This document shows positions 1 through 7,576 of a stretch of 64,000 nt of DNA, piece by piece. The DNA is from Erysipelotrichaceae bacterium (lineage in GTDB: Bacteria > Bacillota_I > Bacilli_A > Erysipelotrichales > Erysipelotrichaceae), in contig SVBO01000002.1 of the NCBI GenBank assembly GCA_015058845.1, forward strand, positions 119,248 to 183,247, in the 5' to 3' direction. The translations under genes and the position numbers were made by a program. The notes under the pieces are model-generated. The model had not been told where the DNA came from. It searched no databases and saw nothing but the letters and a program-made list of their open reading frames with translations. Within the stretch, counting starts at the first letter, position 1, and each line of letters starts with the position of its first letter.

Positions 1-933
1 AAAGACTACAGACTGCTTAGATTCAAACACCTCATCACTTACTTCCATCTCACTGATTCCAAACTTCTTAGCTATTTCAGCTCCAATAGTTGTTCTAGTA
101 TCATGGAAAGATGGTAAGCAGTGCATGAAGATCGCATCATGTCTAGCATTCTGCATTACACTACTATTCACTTGGTAGTCCTTCAATAACTTGATACGAG
201 TCTCCCATACTGAATCTGGTTCTCCCATGGAAACCCAAATATCTGTATAGATCACATCTGCATCCTTAGTGCCTTCCATTACATCATCGCATAATGTAAT
301 AGTACACTCATTCTCTTGCGCAATGTTGCGACATATTTCTACTAACTCTTCACTTGGCCATAATTCCTTAGGAGCACATGCTGTGAAGTTTAGTCCTAGT
401 TTAGCACAAGCTACCATTAAGGAATTGCCCATATTGTTGCGAGCATCTCCCATAAAGACAAAGTTGATGCCCTTTAAATATCCAAACTTCTCTTCGATCG
501 TCAACATATCCGCTAACATCTGAGTAGGATGGAACTCATCTGTTAGACCATTCCACACAGGAACACCTGCATATTCTGCTAGCTCTTCTACGATCTCTTG
601 AGAGAATCCTCGATACTCTATGCCATCATACATTCTGCCTAGTACTCTAGCAGTATCCGCAATACTCTCTTTCTTACCCATTTGAGAAGAACCTGGGTCT
701 AGGTATGTTACACCCATTCCTAGATCCATACCCGCTACTTCAAAAGAACAACGAGTACGAGTCGATGTCTTTTCGAATAATAATACGATGTTCTTGCCTT
801 CTAAGTAACGATGGGGTGTATTGGTTAGTTTCAATCTCTTAAATTCTTTCGATAACTCTAATAGATACTCTATCTCTTGAGTAGAGAAGTCTAATAACTT
901 CAAATAATTTCTGCCACGTAAATTGATTGCCAT
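1..933 (-). CDS. arcB: Ornithine carbamoyltransferase, catabolic (3' end outside window)
   Basis: Transfers the carbamoyl group between citrulline and ornithine. Beside arginine deiminase the expected direction is phosphorolysis of citrulline to ornithine and carbamoyl phosphate. 311 codons are visible; the family is about 330 residues, so roughly 20-25 C-terminal residues lie beyond position 1. The carbamoyl-phosphate motif STRTR is at residues 57-61, followed by HPTQ and by HCLP near the end of the visible part. The start at 933 has an AAAGG site upstream (cgaaagaaaggtaaatacaATG). It follows arcA by 32 bases on the same strand with no terminator between, so it is co-transcribed. The catabolic rather than biosynthetic assignment rests on this context. 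A carbamate kinase gene would be expected to the left but cannot be seen. Confidence 0.93.
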   Translation of the reverse strand, partial: MAINLRGRNYLKLLDFSTQEIEYLLELSKEFKRLKLTNTPHRYLEGKNIVLLFEKTSTRTRCSFEVAGMDLGMGVTYLDPGSSQMGKKESIADTARVLGRMYDGIEYRGFSQEIVEELAEYAGVPVWNGLTDEFHPTQMLADMLTIEEKFGYLKGINFVFMGDARNNMGNSLMVACAKLGLNFTACAPKELWPSEELVEICRNIAQENECTITLCDDVMEGTKDADVIYTDIWVSMGEPDSVWETRIKLLKDYQVNSSVMQNARHDAIFMHCLPSFHDTRTTIGAEIAKKFGISEMEVSDEVFESKQSVVF

Positions 934-965
934 TGTATTTACCTTTCTTTCGTATGTATTCTATT

Positions 966-2189
966 TTATTCGCGTACTAGAGGCATACTCATACAACGAG
1001 GGCCGCCACGTCCTCTTGATAACTCTGAGCTAGGCATTTCTAATACCTTTAAACCATGTTTACGTAATAACTCATTCGTTACATCATTTCTCTCATACAC
1101 TACGATCACACCAGGTGCGATACATAATGTATTAGAACCATCATTCCACTGTTCTCTCTCAGAAGCAATACGATCTCCTCCAGCACATTGGATCAATGTA
1201 ACCTTAGGGATCCCTAGATACTTCTCTAGAATATGATCTAGACTAGCCTTGATCTCCTTGATCTTAACACTATACTGTGTATCTCCTTGTGTGATCTCGA
1301 ATACTTGTAATGTGCCTAAGATCCCTGGATGTACTGTGAACTTGTCATAGTCGATCTGTGTGAAGACTGTGTCTAAGTGCATGAAGGCTCTTGTGTTTGG
1401 AATATTGAAGGCTAGGACTGTTTTGATCTTAGTATTAGGATTCTGGAAGATATTCTTGGCTAATCCTTCGATTGCATCTGGACTTGTTCTTTGTGAGATC
1501 CCTACTGCCAATACGGATTCACTTAGATTCAAGATATCTCCTCCTTCAATATGGAAAGCATCATACCGATCAAAGTATTTCTCTACCTTTCCTTTATATT
1601 CAGGATGATAGTTAAATATGTATTCCCCATAGATCGTTTCACGATTACGTGTTACAGAGTACATTCTGTTTAGACTCACTCCATTGCCAATAGTAGCGAA
1701 TGGATCACGTGTGAAGTATAGATTAGGCATTGGATCTACGATCATTTTATTTTCTTCACTTACCATATCTACTAAAGAATTAGTACGATCATGTTCAATC
1801 TCTTTTAACTGGATCCCTTCCATTGTCTTAAGTACTAGTTCTTTATTATCTTTGATCTTATTCAAATGATCTAAGACTAGTTTCTTCCATTTAGGAGTAT
1901 GGATGCCTGCTTCCATAATATATTGCTGTAAGAATTGATCTCTGATCTGTGGGGATTGATCTAGTGTTTGTGCCATTAGATCTTCTAGATATACTACCTC
2001 TACCCCATTCTCTCTTAAGATCTTCGCAAAGGCATCATGTTCCTTTACGGCTACTTGTAAGAATGGAATGTCATCGAATAGTAATTGATCTAGTGTATCT
2101 GGTGTTAGATTCAATAGTTCTCTACCAGGTCTGTGTAACATGACTTTCTTTAATGGTTTTATTTCGCTGTTCACGTGGATAGGTTCCAT
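966..2189 (-). CDS. arcA: Arginine deiminase
   Basis: Hydrolyses arginine to citrulline and ammonia, the first step of the ATP-yielding arginine deiminase pathway in the cytoplasm. The 407 residues match the usual family length. Visible signatures are PNLYFTRDPFATIGNG (about 155-170), FHIEGGD (212-218) with the active-site Glu, MHLDTVFT with the catalytic His, and the C-terminal catalytic Cys399 in GGPRCMSMPLV. The start at 2189 has a good AAAGGAG site upstream. It is the first gene of an arcA-arcB operon. The pathway also raises pH, which fits an acid-exposed host niche, though that is inference. Nothing is missing or truncated. Confidence 0.97.
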   Translation of the reverse strand: MEPIHVNSEIKPLKKVMLHRPGRELLNLTPDTLDQLLFDDIPFLQVAVKEHDAFAKILRENGVEVVYLEDLMAQTLDQSPQIRDQFLQQYIMEAGIHTPKWKKLVLDHLNKIKDNKELVLKTMEGIQLKEIEHDRTNSLVDMVSEENKMIVDPMPNLYFTRDPFATIGNGVSLNRMYSVTRNRETIYGEYIFNYHPEYKGKVEKYFDRYDAFHIEGGDILNLSESVLAVGISQRTSPDAIEGLAKNIFQNPNTKIKTVLAFNIPNTRAFMHLDTVFTQIDYDKFTVHPGILGTLQVFEITQGDTQYSVKIKEIKASLDHILEKYLGIPKVTLIQCAGGDRIASEREQWNDGSNTLCIAPGVIVVYERNDVTNELLRKHGLKVLEMPSSELSRGRGGPRCMSMPLVRE

Positions 2190-2296
2190 TTATTACTCTC
2201 CTTTATATATATAGCTGTATTTCTACTTGATTAGTTTTTCCGCAAAATATAATCTCATACATAAGATGGATCCATTTGTTTTATCCCTCGTGATGT

Positions 2297-2325
2297 ATTA
2301 TACCATAGTTCATTAAGGATGCCTA
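2297..2325 (-). promoter_or_regulatory. Candidate promoter for arcAB
   Basis: On the minus strand a perfect -10 TATAAT (2297-2302) lies 17 bases from TAGGCA (2320-2325), a 4/6 match to -35. It would give a leader of about 100 bases ahead of arcA. No clear ArgR box was found in the leader. The weak -35 keeps confidence low; an activator may be needed. Confidence 0.4.
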
Positions 2326-2344
2326 TTGACTATATTTGGTAATA

Positions 2345-2373
2345 TTGTTTTTATAGTTTTCTTTGGGTATAAT
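2345..2373 (+). promoter_or_regulatory. Candidate promoter for the GNAT gene
   Basis: TTGTTT (2345-2350), a 17-base spacer and a perfect TATAAT (2368-2373) lie 25 bases before the ATG at 2398. It is divergent from the arcA promoter region. Confidence 0.55.
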
Positions 2374-2397
2374 TAAATAAGATGTAGAGGTATTTAT

Positions 2398-2913
2398 ATG
2401 AGTAGATATATTGAGACGGAGAGATTAGTGATACGACCTTTTAAAGAGCAAGACTTGGAGGCTGCTTTAGAGATCTTCTATGATGAGGAGGTCAAGAAGA
2501 CGTATATGTTGCCTGATTTTGAGTGTAGAGAACAGGCTGAGAAGTTGTTTCAAAGATTGATGGATCTTTCTTTGGCGAAGGATCGTTATGTGCGTGGTGT
2601 ATATATAAATGATCATTTGATCGGTTTCGTGAATGATGTGGAAAGAGTTGAGAAGAGAATAGAGATCGGGTATGCGTATCATCCTAGGTATTGGAATCAG
2701 GGATATGCGACAGAGGCTTTAGGGGCTGTGCTAGAGGATCTTTTGATGCTGGGGTATACTTGTGTGAGAGCTGGTCATTTTGAGGAGAATCTAGCGAGTG
2801 GTAGAGTAATGGCGAAGTGTGGTATGAGTAAGATCGAATATTCTGATAGTTTAGAGTATAGGGGTAAGGTACATACTTGTATCTATTATGAGTATCAGAA
2901 AGAGGTGCTGTAG
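2398..2913 (+). CDS. GNAT-family N-acetyltransferase (RimJ/RimL-like)
   Basis: Predicted to transfer an acetyl group from acetyl-CoA to an amine, often a protein N-terminus or a small molecule; the substrate cannot be read from sequence. The 171 residues start with ETERLVIRPF, typical of the RimJ/RimL group. The acetyl-CoA-binding loop is near residue 100 (WNQGYATEA), followed by a helix, and a VMAKCGM segment typical of motif B is near residue 140. An AGAGG site sits 7 bases before the ATG. It is a single-gene plus-strand unit between divergent arcA and convergent deoD, and its stop codon lies inside the terminator shared with deoD. Confidence 0.85.
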   Translation: MSRYIETERLVIRPFKEQDLEAALEIFYDEEVKKTYMLPDFECREQAEKLFQRLMDLSLAKDRYVRGVYINDHLIGFVNDVERVEKRIEIGYAYHPRYWNQGYATEALGAVLEDLLMLGYTCVRAGHFEENLASGRVMAKCGMSKIEYSDSLEYRGKVHTCIYYEYQKEVL

Positions 2914-2921
2914 GCACCTCT
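2901..2921. terminator. Bidirectional terminator between the GNAT gene and deoD
   Basis: AGAGGTGC (2901-2908) pairs with GCACCTCT (2914-2921) around a 5-base loop that contains the GNAT stop codon. GTTTTG follows on the plus strand. The same stem follows the deoD stop on the other strand. Confidence 0.75.
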
Positions 2922-2927
2922 GTTTTG

Positions 2928-3638
2928 TTATTCTAGGATCGCTGTTTCTAATGCGATCTTCATCATATTTGTAAAGGATGTTTCTCTTTCCTTGGCACTT
3001 AATCCTTGGTGTGTAACTAAGTTATCACTGATCGTTACGATACAAGCAGCCCTCTTTCCTAATACCTTCGCATTAGAGAATAGTGCGAAACTCTCCATTT
3101 CTACTGCTAGACATCCATGGTCTTTATACCAATCCTTGATCGAATGGGGTTCTACGTAGAATACATCACTGCTATATAATCTACCATACTTATAAGGAAT
3201 ACCATTCTCCTTAGCAGCACTTATACACTTATGCGTTAGTTCTTGACTAGGTACTTGGATATCACTAGGATCATTATTCTGTACTAGAGCATAGCTAGAA
3301 TCACTCCAAGCATCTTTAGCGATCAATACATCTCCTAGATCTAGTTCTTCTGTATAACTTCCTGCTGAGCCAATACGAATGATGTTCTCTACATGATAGT
3401 GGGTATATAGTTCATAGGAATATACGCCAATACTTGGCATTCCTACCCCACTAGCCATGATAGATACTTTCTTTCCTTTATAAGTACCTGTATAGCCTAG
3501 GATATTACGGATCGTATTGAAGCATACGGGATCTTCTAGAAATGTTTCAGCGATATATTTCGCTCTTAGGGGATCTCCTGGCATTAGGACTGTCTTAGCG
3601 ATCTCTCCTAGTTGAGCTTGGATATGGGGTGTTGGCAT
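2928..3638 (-). CDS. deoD: Purine-nucleoside phosphorylase, DeoD type
   Basis: Phosphorolyses purine (deoxy)nucleosides to the free base and (deoxy)ribose-1-phosphate for salvage. With the start at 3638 (MPTPHIQAQ) the protein has 236 residues, the usual DeoD length. An in-frame ATG 27 bases upstream is rejected because AGGAGG lies 8 bases before 3638, inside the longer reading. Signatures are MPGDPLRAKYIAE near the N-terminus (phosphate binding), RIGSAGS mid-protein, and VEMESFALF in the nucleoside-binding region, then a late SDN segment with the catalytic Asp. This is the hexameric DeoD class, not the trimeric PunA class. It is transcribed after argS but separated from it by a terminator. 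Confidence 0.95.
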   Translation of the reverse strand: MPTPHIQAQLGEIAKTVLMPGDPLRAKYIAETFLEDPVCFNTIRNILGYTGTYKGKKVSIMASGVGMPSIGVYSYELYTHYHVENIIRIGSAGSYTEELDLGDVLIAKDAWSDSSYALVQNNDPSDIQVPSQELTHKCISAAKENGIPYKYGRLYSSDVFYVEPHSIKDWYKDHGCLAVEMESFALFSNAKVLGKRAACIVTISDNLVTHQGLSAKERETSFTNMMKIALETAILE

Positions 3639-3696
3639 GATAGTTCCTCCTGTTGTTATATTCAATATAGCAGATAATACTAGAAATATAAAGAAA

Positions 3697-3722
3697 AAGC
3701 CTGAAGATTTCTCTTCAAGCTT
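3697..3722 (-). terminator. Terminator after argS
   Basis: An 11-base-pair stem (one G-T pair) with a GAAA tetraloop in the minus-strand RNA, followed by TTTTTC. It lies directly after the argS stop. Confidence 0.85.
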
Positions 3723-3726
3723 ATGA

Positions 3727-5370
3727 TTACATCTTTTCAGGAGCTGTGATACCGATGAAGTCTAATGCATTTGCTAATGTGATCTTAGTAGCTAATAATA
3801 GTCCTAAGCGTTGGTTAGTTAATGCTTCATTTTCTGGATCGATGATCTTGTGTGCTCCATAGAAACTATGGAATAGAGATGCTAGCTTTTGAATATAGTT
3901 ACAGATCTTATTTGGACTTCTTGTAGCCGCTGCATCACTTACTACTGATACGAATTCATTGATGTACTTTAATAGAGCTGTTTCTTTTTCTTCTACTAAT
4001 AGATCATAGCTCTCTAATGCCTTGAACTCTGGTGCTTGACGTAAGATAGAGCAGATACGTGCATGGGCATATTGCGCATAGTATACTGGGTTCTCGTTTG
4101 TTTGCTTACGTGCTAAGCTTAGGTCAAAGTCTAGGTGTGTATCTAATGCACGAGATACGAAGAAGTAACGTGTTGCGTCTACTCCGATGTCTTCACATAG
4201 ATCACGGATCGTTACAGCGTTACCTGTACGTTTAGACATCTTGACTTCTTCGCCATTTTCTACTAGACGTACCATTTGTACGATATCTACTTCTAGGCTA
4301 TCTTTCGGATGTCCTAGAGCAGTTAGAGCAGCTTTCATACGTGGGATATATCCATGGTGGTCTGCTCCCCAAATGTTTACTAGCTTAGTGTAGCCACGTT
4401 CAAACTTATATACATGGTTAGCGATATCTGGTGTTAAGTATGTTAGAGCTCCGTCATTCTTACGTAATACACGGTTCTTGTCATCTCCATACTCTACAGT
4501 CTTTAACCATAATGCACCGTCTTCTTCATATGTTAGACCTTGTGCTACTAACTCTTCGATAGCCTTATCTACACGACCTGTATCGTATAAACTTTGTTCA
4601 CTGATCCATGAGTCGAATGCTACACGGTATAGATCTAAGTCACGTTTTAGTTTTACGAGTTCTAGACGATATCCTTCTTGGATAAAGAAGTGTAAACGTC
4701 CTTCTTCCCTCTCTAACCATTCGTCCCCGTGTTCTTCCTTGATCAACTTAGCGATCTGGATAACGTCTTCTCCATAATAACCATCAGCAGGTAGTTCTAC
4801 TTCCTTACCAAATAATTGAGCGTAACGTGCATATACAGATAGACCTAGGTTACGCATTTGATTACCAGCATCATTGATGTAGTATTCACGCAAAACATCA
4901 TATCCTGATGCTTTTAATAGACGAGCTGTTGAGTCTCCCCATGCAGCTCCTCTAGCATGTCCACAGTGTAAGTTTCCTGTAGGGTTAGCGGATACGTACT
5001 CTAGTAAGATCTTTTCACCTTTACCACTGTCGTTATGTCCATACTTTTCGTTTTGTTCGATAACTGTGTTGATGATATTTGCTAGAGATGTAGCTTTCAT
5101 GCGGAAGTTGATGAAGCCTGGTCCTGCTACTGTTACTTCTTTTACGTCAGGGCAAGATGCTTCTAATTCTGCTTTGATTTCTTGGGCGATGATTTGAGGG
5201 TTCTTCTTTAATAGTTTTGTTAGTCGCATTGCGATATTAGTAGAATAGTCACCATTACTAGGATCCTTAGGGATCTCGATCATGATCATTCCTTCTGCTA
5301 ATGTTTGATCATATAGTTTTTGTACTGCTGTTTCGATACTTTTAATTAGATTTGTTTCAATAACACTCAT
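3727..5370 (-). CDS. argS: Arginyl-tRNA synthetase
   Basis: Charges tRNA-Arg with arginine using ATP. The chosen start at 5370 (MSVIETN) gives 547 residues and has GAGGAGG 6-12 bases upstream; the longer reading from 5394 would place its ATG ahead of that site. A class I enzyme: an N-terminal Add-1 domain, the HIGH-type signature HCGHARGAAWG near residue 130, an unusually explicit KMSK loop (VKMSKRTGN, mid C-half) and a C-terminal anticodon-binding DALR-type domain ending in PEKM. No T-box leader is present in the short upstream gap (see rejected list). It is a stand-alone unit with its own terminator. Confidence 0.97.
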   Translation of the reverse strand: MSVIETNLIKSIETAVQKLYDQTLAEGMIMIEIPKDPSNGDYSTNIAMRLTKLLKKNPQIIAQEIKAELEASCPDVKEVTVAGPGFINFRMKATSLANIINTVIEQNEKYGHNDSGKGEKILLEYVSANPTGNLHCGHARGAAWGDSTARLLKASGYDVLREYYINDAGNQMRNLGLSVYARYAQLFGKEVELPADGYYGEDVIQIAKLIKEEHGDEWLEREEGRLHFFIQEGYRLELVKLKRDLDLYRVAFDSWISEQSLYDTGRVDKAIEELVAQGLTYEEDGALWLKTVEYGDDKNRVLRKNDGALTYLTPDIANHVYKFERGYTKLVNIWGADHHGYIPRMKAALTALGHPKDSLEVDIVQMVRLVENGEEVKMSKRTGNAVTIRDLCEDIGVDATRYFFVSRALDTHLDFDLSLARKQTNENPVYYAQYAHARICSILRQAPEFKALESYDLLVEEKETALLKYINEFVSVVSDAAATRSPNKICNYIQKLASLFHSFYGAHKIIDPENEALTNQRLGLLLATKITLANALDFIGITAPEKM

Positions 5371-5457
5371 AGAAAACCTCCTCAATAATTGCATCTTATA
5401 TTCTAACAGAATTTAAGAAAGATTACTACTACTATTTGTGTAGGATAGGAGAAATTA

Positions 5458-5479
5458 AAAGAAGGCATATGCCTTCTTT
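5458..5479 (-). terminator. Terminator after the hsp20 pair
   Basis: A perfect 22-base palindrome (AAAGAAGGCAT and its complement), followed on the minus strand by TTAATTTC. It lies 6 bases past the second hsp20 stop. Confidence 0.8.
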
Positions 5480-5484
5480 GTGAT

Positions 5485-5901
5485 TTATTCTATAGTAATG
5501 TACTTTGGGGAAACTTCTTCCAGTTGTTTATTCACTTCGGGAATAGTTAATGTAAGGGTACCATTACGATAGGCTGCCTTAATGTCTTCTTCCTTCACAG
5601 CCTCGCCTACGTAGAAGCTACGACTTGTGCTACCTAAGAAGCGTTCTTGGTGGATATAGCCTTCTTTAGTAGTTTCATTTGTTGTACTTTGTTTTGCTTC
5701 TACTGTTATATAGCCTTCTTCTAAAGAGATAGCGATATTTTCTTTGTTATATCCTGGTAGATCGATATCGATCACATAGTTTCCATCTCTTTTAGAAATA
5801 TCACATTGCATAGTATTTATACTGAATTCTTTCATACTTGGGAAATTGAATAGATCATCAAATGTAGGAAAGATGCTATTTGTTCTTGTTAGATAACGCA
5901 T
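5485..5901 (-). CDS. Small heat-shock protein (Hsp20/alpha-crystallin), second copy
   Basis: A holdase chaperone that binds unfolding proteins without ATP. The start at 5901 (MRYLTRTN) has GAAGGA 9 bases upstream and gives 138 residues; the in-frame ATG at 5928 would overlap the upstream gene and has no site. The alpha-crystallin domain spans about residues 35-138, with IDLPGYNKENI and the C-terminal beta-strand segment GTLTLTIPE. An IxI-type tail motif (YITIE) ends the protein. It lies 19 bases behind the first copy and shares its promoter. The two copies are diverged (N-terminal arms differ completely), so they may form mixed oligomers. Confidence 0.92.
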   Translation of the reverse strand: MRYLTRTNSIFPTFDDLFNFPSMKEFSINTMQCDISKRDGNYVIDIDLPGYNKENIAISLEEGYITVEAKQSTTNETTKEGYIHQERFLGSTSRSFYVGEAVKEEDIKAAYRNGTLTLTIPEVNKQLEEVSPKYITIE

Positions 5902-5920
5902 ATATTTATTCCTTCTTTCT

Positions 5921-6298
5921 TTAATCAATTTGGATCATTTTCTTCTCGATCTTCTTATCGATCGGAAATGTTAGTGTTAAGATACCATCTTTAAAAGATG
6001 CTTGGATATCTTCTTCTGTTAAGCTAGTAGATACACGATAACGTCTACCATATTCTCCATGTAGTCTTTCGGATACTAGGTATTCACCTTCTTGTGCCTT
6101 TTGATCTACGAATACTGTTAATAATCCTTTTTCTAAAGAAATAGCAATATTCTCTTTATTGACACCTGGTAGATCGATCTCCATTACATAATTCTCATCT
6201 ACTTTCTTAATATCTGTAAGCATATATTCCATTTTTTGTCTTTCTCTATATGGGAATACTTCATTGAATAGAGAGTTTAATTGATTTGTCATATACAT
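5921..6298 (-). CDS. Small heat-shock protein (Hsp20/alpha-crystallin), first copy
   Basis: 125-residue holdase chaperone. The alpha-crystallin domain covers about residues 25-125 and carries IDLPGVNKENIAISLEKG and GILTLTFP. The start at 6298 is set by AGGAGG 7 bases upstream. It is the promoter-proximal gene of a two-gene heat-shock operon with two CIRCE operators, so it should be repressed by HrcA and induced by heat or misfolded protein; hrcA itself is not in this window. Confidence 0.93.
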   Translation of the reverse strand: MYMTNQLNSLFNEVFPYRERQKMEYMLTDIKKVDENYVMEIDLPGVNKENIAISLEKGLLTVFVDQKAQEGEYLVSERLHGEYGRRYRVSTSLTEEDIQASFKDGILTLTFPIDKKIEKKMIQID

Positions 6299-6311
6299 AT
6301 TGTTTCCTCCT

Positions 6312-6338
6312 TTAGCACTTCAATATAGAGAGTGCTAA
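6312..6338 (-). promoter_or_regulatory. CIRCE operator 1 (HrcA site), leader-proximal
   Basis: TTAGCACTT, 9 bases, GAGTGCTAA: one mismatch from the CIRCE consensus. It lies 13 bases upstream of the first hsp20 start codon, inside the transcribed leader and next to the ribosome binding site. Confidence 0.93.
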
Positions 6339-6385
6339 TTAATATCTAAAATTTTTTGTAAGAGTTCTTATCTCTTACGGTTACT

Positions 6386-6413
6386 ATTATAGCACTTCTT
6401 TTAGCACTGTCAA
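6386..6413 (-). promoter_or_regulatory. Heat-shock operon promoter (SigA type)
   Basis: On the minus strand a perfect -35 TTGACA (6408-6413), a 16-base spacer and a perfect -10 TATAAT (6386-6391). The -35 hexamer lies inside CIRCE operator 2, so HrcA binding would block RNA polymerase. Confidence 0.88.
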
Positions 6414-6427
6414 GTGTTGAGTGCTAA
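6401..6427 (-). promoter_or_regulatory. CIRCE operator 2 (HrcA site), covering the -35
   Basis: TTAGCACTG, 9 bases, GAGTGCTAA: one mismatch from consensus. An extra half-site-like TAGCACTT (6391-6397 region) overlaps the -10 edge. Confidence 0.92.
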
Positions 6428-6457
6428 TTTCTTTGTGTGAAATCGTGTGATAATAGA

Positions 6458-6479
6458 AAGAGAGGTGAATACCTCTCTT
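6458..6479 (-). terminator. Terminator after the 323-residue lipoprotein
   Basis: AAGAGAGGT pairs with ACCTCTCTT around a 4-base loop, followed by TTCTATT on the minus strand, 6 bases after the stop. Confidence 0.75.
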
Positions 6480-6484
6480 AAGTA

Positions 6485-7456
6485 CTATTCAATTGATACT
6501 GGACATGGTTCTGTGGCATTAATGCCCTTAATACCTTCTAAGATCTTATCAAGTTTCTCGAAGAAACTATGTGTTCTAACATACATCTTTATAGTTTCAA
6601 ATCCATCTCCATAGTTAGTTCTTACTTCAACAAAAGCTGTTTCAGGATCAGCATATTGGTATACCTCTATTGTCATTATAGGTTTATTCTTTGTGAAACT
6701 TAGTGATGCATGTCTATTATAGCAATTCTCTTCATTATACCAGTAATACATGTATTCTGGATAGAAAGCAACTATTTCTAATTCATTCAATGCCTCTACT
6801 AATTCCACTTTATGATCTTCTTCTAGATATTTCTGATCAGGCGCTCTTTCTTCTACTGGTATCATAGATATATCCATTAAGTATCTACTAGATCCTTGTA
6901 AAGCATCGTCATAACTCACTATAGTAGCATTCTCGTGATTTGGCCATAAGTGATTTGTTGGATAGACAACATAGTAATCATCGTAGTCTTTCTTCAACAC
7001 TTCGCATTTCTGTGGGTCAACTGTTGCTCCAACATTATCTGTATCATCAGCACAATCATCACTATACATTAACAACATAGGAAACTCATCACTTGCATGG
7101 TATTCACCATCTGTAAAGTTATTAATGAACTCAGGGATCTCAGAATATCTTTGATAGTAATACTCTGCATTAACATAGATCTCAGGTAGATCTACTGATA
7201 CTTCGTCGTTATCACATATTACACTTACATAACAAAGACCTTCACTTGTACATTCTTTGAAGTCTAAATAACATTCTGTACTGTCTACCATTTCTTGTGA
7301 TTTACCAGAAATAGTAATGGTATCATTTTCAAATGTTATTACTGTTCCTAGCTTCAAATTAACTTGGGACATTTCTCTTACTGAGAATTCTTTTGTATAT
7401 GTTTTGGAACACCCTATTAATAATACACAGAATAACATGATTATGACCTTCTTCAT
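6485..7456 (-). CDS. Putative lipoprotein of unknown function
   Basis: 323 residues, not recognised beyond its export signal. A short Lys-start signal peptide ends in the lipobox LLIGC (Cys16), so the mature protein should be lipid-anchored on the outer face of the membrane. The rest is soluble, acidic, rich in Tyr and Asp, and contains several Cys residues (for example CYLDFKEC, a DDC, CNRH-type contexts) that could form disulfides. AGGAGG precedes the ATG. It is a single-gene unit with its own terminator. Nothing in the neighbours defines its role. Confidence 0.8.
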   Translation of the reverse strand: MKKVIIMLFCVLLIGCSKTYTKEFSVREMSQVNLKLGTVITFENDTITISGKSQEMVDSTECYLDFKECTSEGLCYVSVICDNDEVSVDLPEIYVNAEYYYQRYSEIPEFINNFTDGEYHASDEFPMLLMYSDDCADDTDNVGATVDPQKCEVLKKDYDDYYVVYPTNHLWPNHENATIVSYDDALQGSSRYLMDISMIPVEERAPDQKYLEEDHKVELVEALNELEIVAFYPEYMYYWYNEENCYNRHASLSFTKNKPIMTIEVYQYADPETAFVEVRTNYGDGFETIKMYVRTHSFFEKLDKILEGIKGINATEPCPVSIE

Positions 7457-7553
7457 ATGAGAACCTCCTTCCCATACTTATCTACTTATAAATAATCATA
7501 TATTCATTACCTAGTCAATATCTCTATACTAATTCACATCAAATCACACAAAA

Positions 7554-7571
7554 GGGTAGCTATCGCTACCC
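7554..7571 (-). terminator. Terminator after the AAA+ ATPase
   Basis: GGGTAGC / TATC loop / GCTACCC, followed by TTTTGTG on the minus strand, 5 bases past the stop. Confidence 0.8.
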
Positions 7572-7576
7572 TCTTA

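Noticed and set aside
2190..2297. ArgR box before arcA
   Set aside because: No sequence close to the ArgR consensus was seen in the leader.
5371..5457. T-box leader before argS
   Set aside because: The gap is only about 110 bases, contains the terminator of the upstream hsp20 pair, and shows no T-box sequence or specifier loop.
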